Shown: one piece after another, positions 33,286-43,182 of the stretch
Position numbering within the stretch: the first letter of the stretch is position 1
How the letters are laid out: each line of letters begins with the position of its first letter
Program-made: the position numbers and the translations under genes
Assembly: GCA_029448655.1 (NCBI GenBank)
Contig: JACCLO010000011.1
Location: 372,001 to 436,000 of the forward strand
Length of the DNA stretch: 64,000 nucleotides
Reading direction: 5' to 3'
DNA from: Wolfiporia cocos
Taxonomy: Eukaryota > Basidiomycota > Agaricomycetes > Polyporales > Phaeolaceae
The notes under the pieces: generated by a model
What the model saw: only the letters and a program-made list of their open reading frames with translations
The model's database searches: none
Told to the model about the DNA's origin: nothing

Positions 33286-34609
33286 TGGACCCATGTTGGC
33301 GCGATCGACGATCGACGATCATTACACCGATGCCCTTGAGGTTGTCATAATCTATCCCTGTCATAAGAGCTCGCTGGAGCAGAAACGACGAGCAGCTAAA
33401 GTGTACGAAAACGCCCGAAACTCGGAATGTCAGTACAGGAGAAGTGGTGTCGCTTTGATGCATATAGAACGAGTCCTCGAACATGTATCGACCGGATGAG
33501 TGGAGATGTCAGAGTGGGCGCTCCAAGGCCCTCGCTAGTCCGAGTGCTATCTGGATCACGGTGGGGTCATGCAGAATGATGATGCGGTAGCAAGAAAGCC
33601 GTAGAGTGCCATGGAGAGACCATCTAATCCAGTAACATCGATAGGCCACTTGACATGTTCGCGCGCGCATACATGCCCAGAAGGGGGTTGAGACAATAGC
33701 TACGGTGTGCCAGCAGTAGCAACAAGCCTCGACGTAGCACAGTGTGACACAGGGACCGCGCTGGATGGAGCAGGACGACTCTAGCAAAGGGTCACCGGGC
33801 CTGCGAGTGTGGCTTCTCGGGTCGAAGAAGCAGAAGCTCCACAGCCAATCAAAGTCGCCAGGCTGATGTAGTGCGGTGCAATTTCCGGCAGCCGATGGTA
33901 GAGTGCGCACGAGGATTGTGCTGCGATTAGCTCACGATGGCGCGAAAGCTAATCGTTAATGCCATGGCGGCTAGAAGACAGACGCGATATCACAAGTACG
34001 CCATTATCAGAGCGTGAAGGCGGTGTATGCGCAGCAATGAGGACAGCGGCGTCCTGCTACTCGCCGAGGAGCCAAGACACTTCCTGCGGGAGGAGAACAT
34101 CAAGAAGACGTCGCCAAGCCACAAGAAGCCTTCAATGAACAATCAGGAGGTGGGCGAGACTTAATGACTGCACAGGCTGGTTTGATGGCGGTCCGTGACA
34201 GTAGAGCCGATGTGCAACGCCGAGGCAGCCATTGGATAAATACCAGGATGCGCACATAACAAGCTCAGGAGAGAAGCATAACGCAGCTGGCGTGATCTCG
34301 AAGGGTGAACAGTGTTGATGTCCGCACGGCGCGTTGTTATCAAGGTGCTAGCTCCGAGCAAATTCCGAGGCGTCGTAAGGACGATGTACTCGGCGCCCGT
34401 ACGTTTGGCGGTCTTGCGCGAGTCGCACTGCAGCACGAGCGTCGCAGGTCGCTGGTACGCTGTGATTGCTGCCGCGCGAGCCGGATGAGCGTCTGAGTAC
34501 GAAATTGACGATGCCGTCCATGTTAGCGACCTACCTTGCAGGTTTCATCTGCGGCAGCCGTTTGATAGCGCCGTCGCAACACCGCCTGGCTGTTGGTCGA
34601 CGCCCTCTG
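33286..34609. repeat. Dispersed direct repeat of about 1.3 kb, copy 2
   Basis: Partner of 28826-30115, same orientation, offset about 4.5 kb. It ends about 250 bases before the start codon of the phosphate transporter, so it may form part of that gene's upstream region. Confidence 0.8.
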
Positions 34610-34860
34610 TACGGGAGGACGGAGGTGTGCTGATGGGTGCGGGTAGGAGCAGTAGTCGGCCGAGATGATGATCCTGCCGAGCGCACATTACGTAATGCTG
34701 ATCGCGATCACCATAAAATCCCGGTAAACTCGAGGTCCCCCACCAGCCGTCCAGGCCAACGAACGTGCGTTGTCTTCAGCGGTAAGCACCACTTTTTCAC
34801 TCATAAGCACCCTCGTCCCCCGCCGTTCACCAAATACCTCCGCTCAACCGTCTTCTAGCC

Positions 34861-37291
34861 ATGTCCGACGAAACCGCGAGGGTCAAGTCTGGTCTCGAGG
34901 AGTACGAGAGAGAGGATGATAGCGGCCGGCTCCCGTTCCTACTCACATACCGCGAAGTGAAGCTGCTGGGCATCACTGGTGTGCGTCTGCTTCATCATTC
35001 CGTTCACTCCGATGCTCATCTGGCAGATAGGTCGGATTCTTCCTGGATGGTACGTCTTTTTGCAGTAGCGCGCTGCCCAGCTCACCAGACCCTGCACAGC
35101 ATATGATCTGTTCATCATCAACGTGTGTCGATCCCTGTCAATCAATGAAAATGCACTGACCAACTCCGCCTTTACAGCCCGTTGCGACGATGCTGCAGTA
35201 TCGCCTCTACAACGGCGGCGCCCTCCCCGCCGGCTTGGAGGGCTTCCTCAAGGCGAGTGCCAACATCGGGAGTGTCATAGGCCAGTTTGCGTTCGGTACG
35301 TCGACTGTATGCGCTCCGCAGCGCCGTCCCGGGGCGGTCGTGTGCCGCCCCTCCGGGCGCTTACGAGGTCGCGCCGCTGATCACCCGCAAAGGCTACGCC
35401 GCGGACTACTTTGGGCGCAAGGCGATCTACGGCAAGGAGCTCATGCTCATCATCTTCGCGACCATCTTCTGCATCTCAGACCCCACCGGTGCGCCTTCTG
35501 CCCCTTCTCCGCCCCCACGCGCTCACGTTGCCCTGCAGGCGACCTGACCGCGACGGGCTCGCTCATCTGGCTCTCGGTCTTCCGCATCATCCTTGGCATC
35601 GGGATCGGCGGCGACTACCCCATGTCTGCGTCCGTGACGACCGACCGCGCGAACCTCCGCCGGCGCGGGACGCTGCTCGCGTACATCTTCGCGAACCAGG
35701 GCTGGGGCTCGCTCCTGGGCAGTCTCATGTTCATCGTCGTCCTCGCGTGCTACAAGAACGTCATGGACGTCAAGGGCGAGACGAGCAAGGTCGACGGCGG
35801 TGCGTCCCGCCTCCCCCTTCATACGCTGAATCTGACAGACGCGCGGCAGTCTGGCGGATCCTCGTCGGGCTCTCCCTCGTCCCCGCGTTCGGCACGCTCT
35901 ACCAGCGCCTCACCCTCCCCGAGTCCAAGCGCTACCAGGCCGCGCGCAAGGGCGCCGACACCGAGGCCGACCCGATCGACGAGCTCAAGAAGAAGGCCGA
36001 CGCGGACCCCGGCGTCGCCGAGGAGGTCCACACCGTGCCCAGCTCGCCCTCCAACTCGAGCGCGCCCACCCCGACCGTCACGCCGCCCGCGAGCGTCGTG
36101 CACGAGCCGGCGCACGCCAAGGGCTCCCACTTTGCTGGTGAGTGCCGCTTGCGCGCGCGCGCGCCGAGTCCGGGTGCTGATCCGTCGCGGCAGAGTTCTT
36201 CCGGTACTTCTCCGAGTGGCGGCATGCCAAGGTCCTCCTCGCGACCTGCACGTGCTGGTTCCTCGTCGACATTGCGTACGCATTGACCCTCCTCGCTCCT
36301 GTTGCTGGTATTGAACGAGCTCTGTAGGTTCTACGGAATCAACCTGAACCAGAATGTCGTGCTCGAGGAGATTGGCTTCGCGGGCAAGTCGGGCTCGCCC
36401 TGGACCCGCCTCTTCAAGATCGGCATTGGAAATTTGATCGTCACTGGCCTCGGGTTCCTGCCGGGTATGTCATTATCCCGCGTCTTCGTAGTACAATTCC
36501 ATCCCATGGAGTTACTGATGGGGGCTCGCAATGGTAGGCTACTATGTCACCATTCTTACCATCGAGAAGCTCGGCAGGAAGTGGATCCAGATACAGGGAT
36601 TCCTCATGGCTGCGCTATTCCGTGAGTTGGGTGTCCCTTCTGTCGTGCATCTGGATCGTCTGACGGAGCCTCACTGCAGTCGGTATCCTCGCGGGCAAGT
36701 TCTACACGCTCAGCACCGCGGCGTTCATCGTCAACTTTGCGCTGCTCCAGGTGCGTACTGTCCCGTCCCAGCGCAGGCCAGACGAAGACGTCTGACGTTC
36801 GCCCGTTCGCCAGTTCTTCTTCAACTTTGGCGCGAATGCGACCACCTACGTGCGTAGTTCTCATGCGGTCTTGGGCCCCGCGCTGACGGCGGGATCGCGC
36901 AACGCAGTGCTATCCTGCCGAAGTCTTCCCGACTCGGTTCCGCGCCTCGGCCCACGGCATGTCTGCCGCCTGTGGCAAGGTGGGCGCGATCATCTCGGCC
37001 CTCGCGTTCAACAGTCTGAGCGAGAAGATCGGTACTCCCGCCGTGCTTTGGAGTATGTGTTCTCGATCACCAAAGTATACCTCGTGCTGATTGCTGCGTC
37101 TAGTATTCTTCGGATGCTGTATCGCCGGTGCTGGTGGGTCGTCTCACGTTCCTGATAGAGCTACAGCTAATTGATCCCCGCGGATAGTCGTGACGACGCT
37201 CCTGCCCGAGGTCCGCGACCGCGATCCTGACCTCATCTACGCAGAGGAGCAAAGACAAGCGGCCGTCGACGAAAAGAGAGCACGTGCTTGA
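34861..37291 (+). CDS. High-affinity inorganic phosphate transporter, PHO84 type (MFS)
   Basis: Fifteen exons join in frame to 537 aa: 34861-34980, 35031-35049, 35100-35122, 35178-35295, 35393-35488, 35539-35799, 35850-36137, 36194-36275, 36328-36464, 36538-36621, 36680-36750, 36814-36849, 36908-37052, 37104-37133 and 37188-37291. All introns are GT...AG, 50-97 nt. The product is a 12-helix major facilitator of the phosphate:H+ symporter family. It has 'NPVATMLQY' after the first helix, the D98-x-x-GRK loop motif, 'GGDYPMSA' (149-156), 'LTLPES', a Ser/Pro/Thr-rich central loop, 'GINLNQ' and '[10 protein letters not shown]'. It would import phosphate at the plasma membrane. Length fits the family (about 520-590 aa). 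No lesion was seen. Two exons are only 19 and 23 nt. Confidence 0.95.
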
Positions 37292-37460
37292 GGATGCTGT
37301 GTAACGATACTGACTATACTGGACAACGAAGGACTCTGCCGTTATCCACTGTAATATAAACATTATTCATCACATAGACTGCAAAACAAAATATAACTGC
37401 AACGTGCGTGCATGGGTTCGCTCAGAATATGCTACATTATTTCTTGCCGGTATACATTCG
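37292..37460. other. Convergent 3' intergenic spacer
   Basis: A short AT-rich gap between two convergent genes, which share it for their 3' ends. Confidence 0.6.
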
Positions 37461-39131
37461 CTATCCTCGCTGTACAATCTCGAATCCGTGGTAAGTCCGC
37501 CACAGCACATCCTGCACGAACGCGCTGAAAGTGCTCTGCTCGGTGCCCACGACCTGCCACGCCCGCGCGGCGATCATCGCATCGAGGAAGGGCATCAAGA
37601 ACGGCTTGAGCTTCACGCCGTCGTACCCGCTTTCCAGCCGGTCCAGCGCGGCGGTGTGATCAGCAAAGTCCGCGAGGAAGAACGTGCACGGAAACGTCCG
37701 CAGGAAGCGCGACAGGAGCGGGTCTTCGTGCGGGTACGCGACATCCGTCGAGATGAAGAGCGGGGTGTTGAGCAGCTGGCGCTTCGGATCCTCGTGCAGC
37801 TCGCCGGGGCAAGACAGTCGAGACTTGTACATTTCGACCGGGTTTGGAGGCAGCGGAGGCATGGGCGGGTGCGGCACGCGCAGGGCGGGGACGTCCAGGG
37901 GTATCAGGGGCGGCGTCGCCGGCTCGTACTGCTCGTCGGCGTCCGCGCGGAGGAGCGTCCGCTCGAGCGCGAGCGTGTCCCGGATGCCCATGCCCAAGGC
38001 AGAGTGCAGCAGCTTCCACCAGACGAGCCGGGCGTTCGCGTGCGCGTTCTCCTGGAAGAGGCCGTCGCCGAGGCGGATGTGCGCGGCGAGGTACGCGCCG
38101 GCGAGCGCGCGGCGGACGTCGTCCGCGATCTGCGCGAGGAGCGGGTTCGTGAACGCCATCGCCTCGCGGAGGTGCTGCCGGAGGCGGTAGTTGGCCGCGG
38201 TGCGGAGGTGCAGGCGCGAGGAGCCGAAGAGCGTGCCCAGCATGAGCAGACGCTCGGGGCGAGACGCGAGCGCGGAGATCTCGACCGACTCGAGGTACTT
38301 GCGCGCGAGGGAGAGGGGCTGCGCGGAGAAGTCTTTGAAGCTGTACTGGTTGCGATTCGTGTCCTTCAGCGCGAATGTGTCGTTCGCGGAGATGTGCAGG
38401 TGCTCCTCGAGCCAGGCCTCGGTGAGGTTCGCGCAGGGCACAAGTCTTTGCTCGCTCTTGATACGCGTGAGGTTGACGAGCCAGCCCCAGGGTACGTACG
38501 TGTAGTCTGAGTAGTCTAGACACTCTGGAGATTCGTCCATGTTCAAAGACGCGTTCCGACAGTGGTTCAGACCCTGCTTGCTCGAGTTGACTAGTACAGC
38601 ACGCAGTTCATCAAAAGGCAGGTAGTACAGTGGTTTGTTTCCCAGACGCACAGGAGGCACGAGCAATGTACGGTTCAAGAGACGGGAGAGTACAAGAGCA
38701 TTCTCGAAGGCGATGCGCTGATTATGAAAGCCGCTGTGAGGCAGGTATGCGAAGAACTTTTCATCATAGTCTATTAGTTCAGATGCAGATAAATGCACTT
38801 CATCAGGAGGAGAAAAGTCAAAATCGACGACTTGAGGGTGCATATAGTCATCAGAATCGTGTTGTAGGCGTGATACATTCCTTGTCTCCCACCTCGTAGT
38901 GAACAAGTAGTAGGCGGCGCCAAAGCAAGACACCGTCGCCGAGACGAGGAAGACGACGAGGATGGCGAGTTGCTTCTCTTGGGCGGACAGCGATGACTCG
39001 CGCCTCGCGAAGCGACGATGCTTGGACGGAGAGCTTGGAGGTACGCGCATATGGTAGGCTCCTTTCTCAGCGGATATCGAAGGCGACGCTGGTGCGAGGC
39101 GGGCACTGACGCTCACATTGTACAGGGGCAT
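37461..39131 (-). CDS. O-fucosyltransferase-like type II membrane protein
   Basis: An intronless ORF of 556 aa from ATG at 39131. A short cytosolic N-terminus is followed by one membrane helix (about 55-77) and a large lumenal domain with several N-glycosylation sequons, the layout of a Golgi or ER glycosyltransferase. The lumenal part has 'LPHSGFHNQR' (130-139) followed by 'ALVLSRLLNRTLLVPP', and later 'HIRLGD' (351-356). These correspond to the GDP-binding motifs of the protein O-fucosyltransferase-like superfamily; many fungal members carry automatic names such as CigA. The donor and acceptor are not known. It is one of the few intron-free genes here. A TATA box lies about 165 bp upstream. 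Confidence 0.8.
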   Translation of the reverse strand: MPLYNVSVSARLAPASPSISAEKGAYHMRVPPSSPSKHRRFARRESSLSAQEKQLAILVVFLVSATVSCFGAAYYLFTTRWETRNVSRLQHDSDDYMHPQVVDFDFSPPDEVHLSASELIDYDEKFFAYLPHSGFHNQRIAFENALVLSRLLNRTLLVPPVRLGNKPLYYLPFDELRAVLVNSSKQGLNHCRNASLNMDESPECLDYSDYTYVPWGWLVNLTRIKSEQRLVPCANLTEAWLEEHLHISANDTFALKDTNRNQYSFKDFSAQPLSLARKYLESVEISALASRPERLLMLGTLFGSSRLHLRTAANYRLRQHLREAMAFTNPLLAQIADDVRRALAGAYLAAHIRLGDGLFQENAHANARLVWWKLLHSALGMGIRDTLALERTLLRADADEQYEPATPPLIPLDVPALRVPHPPMPPLPPNPVEMYKSRLSCPGELHEDPKRQLLNTPLFISTDVAYPHEDPLLSRFLRTFPCTFFLADFADHTAALDRLESGYDGVKLKPFLMPFLDAMIAARAWQVVGTEQSTFSAFVQDVLWRTYHGFEIVQRG

Positions 39132-39293
39132 GACGGCGTGAACGAGGCGACGAGATGGTGCGGATTACTGCTCGTGGGCGTGGTGTTGTCGAAAGCTGAA
39201 CAGCGTACGCGTCGGTACACACCTTTTCGAGCGAGAGGTTAATTGCTGCAAGAACTTGTTTCAGAGGTGCTCCTCAGCGGAGACGCGGGTTGG

Positions 39294-39303
39294 GTTTTAT
39301 ATA
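39294..39303 (-). promoter_or_regulatory. TATA box of the O-fucosyltransferase-like gene
   Basis: TATATAAAAC on the minus strand, about 165 bases upstream of the ATG at 39131. The position suits a fungal promoter with a leader of roughly 100-130 nt. Confidence 0.55.
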
Positions 39304-39725
39304 GCGGCTGACTGCTGAAGCTGAGCCAATCTTCCTGCGCACGCTGTAGATGTTGGGGAAAGTTTTCAGAGCACCGTTAGTCCGGATATTGCTTCAAGAA
39401 AAAGTGCAGTGGTTTTCGTCGTCGACACCTCGGAAAATAGCAATCCGTTGCAGCTCTGACGTCTAGCTTAAAGACAGCGAGCCTTGTACACCGTTGCCGG
39501 CGCAGCGACTCTCATACCAAGACGGTCAGACCAGATCAGATTGGATACACCAGCCAATGAGTCCCGAAATTATACAAGAGTTACAGGAGCACTCGAGCAG
39601 ATGGTAGTAAGGAGGAACACTACTGAACTACTCGCGTCGGCGTGCTGAGACGGGCGCTTCCTCAAAGCGCATATAGCATATAACGCAGTCATACAATACG
39701 GGCATACATATATTCGTGGCTGGTC
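39304..39725. other. Intergenic, promoter side of the minus-strand gene
   Basis: No ORF of interest. It separates the 3' end of the ASCC1-like gene from the promoter of the O-fucosyltransferase-like gene. Confidence 0.5.
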
Positions 39726-41000
39726 TCAAGCAACAAGAGAGCACCTCCCAACACAGACATATTCTCCCTCGGGGCCCCAGCTGCCCATTTCACAGATCTG
39801 CACCTCATCGACGTCCCACTCGCCCAAATCAACGCTGACGGGGCCCTTTTCAAGAATTGCAGACTGCGTGCTTGACCCCGCAGCGACGGTGGTGGCAGGA
39901 GCGCCAACAGAAAGTGCATCGGCGGTGATCGCTTGCAGCGCTGCGGAGCTGAGTATGGACGAGAACGAAAAGGACTGTCTGTCTCTGCTGCGCGGTTTGC
40001 GGTAAACGGTGTTGAGGACCGTGCAATGCAGCTGGAGAGGCACTCGTCAGCGATCGACTGCACGAGACAGAGTGGATAAATAGACCCCACTTTGAGCGGG
40101 CGGTTCTCGTCAACGACGAGTCCAGCGTCCCTGAATGTCTTGTTGATGAGCTCTGGAGGAGAGCCTTGAGCACGTCATCAGTGGTGAGAGACGTGCCACT
40201 GGCTCGCACCTGCGACCTTTTTCAGACGCCGTGCGTCTTCGCGATCTGGGGATGGCCCCACCCACATAACGTGCGCCCGCTCGAGGTCGCGCCGCTCGGG
40301 CTTCATGATGTCCATCTGGCGGAGCGACACGCGGAGCGGCTCCCGCCCCAGCATCTCGCGTATCCGCGGTCCGACCTCCTGGAGGAGAGCGACGGCAGAT
40401 GCTAGTGTCCGTGGGCGCGCAGCCGGTAACGGCTGCGCGGGAGGCGTGGCAGAGGTCGGTGCAGGGACAGTTTGTCCGTCTGCGTCGAGAGACATCACGC
40501 CCAGCGTGAGGTGCAGGCGGCGGGCTGGGATGACGATGGTTCGGTCGAGCCCGGGGATGGCGGGGGTCGCCGCGAGCAGCGCATCAGTGAAGCGCGTAAT
40601 GGATCGTTGGAGATTCACATGATGGCCCTGCAGCATTGTCAGTCTTGGTTATGGCGGCTACGATACACATACTAGGGGAAGGGCCAAGACTGAAACATGA
40701 ATTGAGATTCAGGAACCTGTCTTTCCGCGAGAATGTGGATAACTGACAGTGAGTCAATCGCGGCTTAACGGCTCGTTGCGGTCTGACGGGCATAGGACGG
40801 GGCACCGCGGAAGACTCTCCCAGCTGAGAGGGTGCTGCTGAATCGGTTGTATTATTATGCGCACGCGTGTGATAGCCTGCGGCCCCGCCTCTCCCCCGCC
40901 CCCTCCCTCTTCCTCGGGGCCGTTGGCCTTCCCTGTCAGTGCTCGGGCGACTCCTGCCTCGGCCTCTTTCCGCTTGCGATGGGGTTCCTTGCTCGTTCAT
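39726..41000 (-). CDS. ASCC1/AKAP7-like 2H phosphoesterase-fold protein
   Basis: Five exons join in frame to 351 aa: 41000-40748, 40689-40673 (17 nt), 40627-40210, 40152-40091 and 40031-39726. Introns are 45-59 nt, GT...AG. The Arg/Gly-rich N-terminus (about 1-84) is likely disordered and RNA-binding. It is followed by the AKAP7 2'5' RNA ligase-like domain with the two H-x-T motifs of the 2H superfamily: HLT (129-131) and HCT (252-254). The end 'DVDEVQICEMGS' and 'GPEGEY' is typical of ASCC1, the subunit of the activating signal cointegrator complex involved in alkylation repair and transcription. No KH domain is seen, as in other fungal members. The start was taken at the ATG closest to the conserved part; an in-frame upstream ATG exists at 41084. 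Confidence 0.88.
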
Positions 41001-43182
41001 GTATGCTATGCTGCTTGGCTGGACTACAGGAGTGAGATGGCGCGGAGAGCGTGTGGCGCTGTTCGAGCAGATGGCGCGGAGCATGGAGGACGAGGAAGCG
41101 CTGAAAAGCCCCCGTCGATCAGAGTACTAGTGCGGGGAAGTGATCGAGATCAGGGCGTCTCACTCTATAGGCGTCCGCTCCTCGGCTCCAGTGGTACAAT
41201 ACGATCAGAAGATGTAGGTGTCTACGCGGACAGTACAGTGTTTGCAATCCAGATCATAAATCCCGCGGCTCCGGCACAGTGCGCATGAGTCACGGGCCAA
41301 ATCAGCAAGCCATCACCCCAAGTGCCAGGGATCCATCATCCCTTAGCACTTGCAAGCGTGCTCGGTCGCATGACGAATATCCATAACATGATCCTCATTG
41401 ACTGCCGGCCGAGTCCCTCGGAGATATTGAATCATTCTTGCAGCCTGTAGCCTCTTGGCGCACGGCCACGTTCACCCGTGTGTGTTCAAGCGCACTCTGT
41501 CTGGAGGTGAGTCAGAATAGCCGTAAGTAGCGGACCCCGCGACAGCAGCAATCGCACTAAATCGCGTTACACTTGCACAGCATCTGTCTTCCGCTCATCT
41601 GATGCGCGCCGGAGACTGCGCTGCGGTTTACATGCGCACGTCTGTGCCTTTTGATCGGTTAGCGACTTGCAAGGTCTGTGTAGCCCGGATGAGTGCCTTG
41701 AGGGCGAATTCAGCAGCTGCTTATCGATGGCGGGTCTGGCGGGTCAACGCCTCGAGTTTTGTGGCCGATAATCAACAGTATTGCCTGAGATAACATTGTT
41801 TCCTCCAGTGTACATAACTCGATGTCTTTAGCTTCTGGCGTTAATCAATAAAGATATGACTTTCGGAGGGATGAAATGCGCACCGGTATATCTAGTCATC
41901 ACAGCTCTTCAGCTTTAGCGCATGGCGAACATGTGTTTGTTTGCGCTCAGAACCCAGGGTTTTCTGACGGTACATACCGCTAAGGAGGTCTCTAGGGTAT
42001 GAAGATTATGTTTTGATGTCACACTGTCTTTATTATTCTGTAGCATGTGTCATGATGATGACTACAGGAGGTCAGGTTTCTCCCACAGCGTGTATCGTGC
42101 TTTCCATTATGAATGTGAGCAAGATGCATGGCTGCCACGACTGTCCGTGCCCGACAGGATATTTTTGTACACTCCGCTTGATAATAACATGCCAGGCGGC
42201 TGTGGTGGCAGCTGGGACAATAACACCCCATCCTCGCGGACAACTCCGTCAGTAACCGACGACGCTAGTCAACCACTTTGCAGTCCAACAAAACGTTCAG
42301 CGACGAACACACCGCCTTGGGCAATTCATTTCGCATCGGGGAAGACTCGGAGAGTACCGAGATCTAGTAGCGAGTCTCGCCTTCCACGTAGTGTCACGGC
42401 ACCTACATCGCGGCGTAGTCGACGTAATCGGGGCTGTGCCTGTCGTGTCCAGACTTGATACAGCCCCCACCAACTCGAGCGAATTCATCATGGGACGAGA
42501 CGAGGCTTGCGCGTTTCTCTGCTCACCATGGTCTTGTGGTAGTCGGGAACACCCGGCAGTACGGTGGCGCTGGGTGATGCAGCAAATTGCACAGGCCAAT
42601 TCTCGCCGTCGAGCGTCCGCTGCCCTGTCGCCTCCTGTCTGTTTTGTGAGGATTGATGGTTCCTATCGTGGCACTCATCGCTGATGGCGTCGTCGGACGA
42701 GCAGCGTTGCTGATCGTGTCACCAGCGGCGATATATGATGTCTGCTTGACCCCGAGCGCAAGTAACGATGCTCTTGTCAAGATCGGGCGAATAAGATCAG
42801 CCGCAGTGACCAAGGTGAGATTACGATTGAGCTCGCGGAGATCCAAGCGTAGCACGGACGGGGATTGTATGCCGACCCGGCACCGGAGCTCAAACGCGTC
42901 TGGTCAGTGCCTATAGGTAAAGTCGGGTCACATTGTTTGCAAGTGCTGGTAACAGATGCAGTTAGAACCCGACAATATTAATGCAGAACCCTGAAGAGGA
43001 ATGAGCGTGGGAAGGCGCTGATTAGACGCGTTCTGGGGGAGCGCCCGCAGGGATGGATATACACTCGACTGTGGACGTGAGCGGACGAGCTCGGCCTCGC
43101 GCCCTCACGGATGCCTCTTAACCGCCGCGCCTCCCGTGCTCCTACATAAACACTCCTTCATCTCCGTAGCATACGATCCGCA
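41001..43182. other. Intergenic with unrecognised ORFs
   Basis: Open stretches occur on both strands at 42250-42950. The minus strand at 42523-42855 and a neighbouring frame encode Ser/Pro/Thr-rich sequence that could be part of a disordered protein. No family, metal-binding pattern or consistent exon chain was found. A TATA-like 'acataaa' at 43144 may belong to the protease gene that follows. Confidence 0.35.

Noticed and set aside
35411..36286. Long alternative-frame ORFs across the phosphate transporter
   Set aside because: They run through introns and encode low-complexity Arg/Ser/Pro sequence. The spliced frame gives the conserved transporter.
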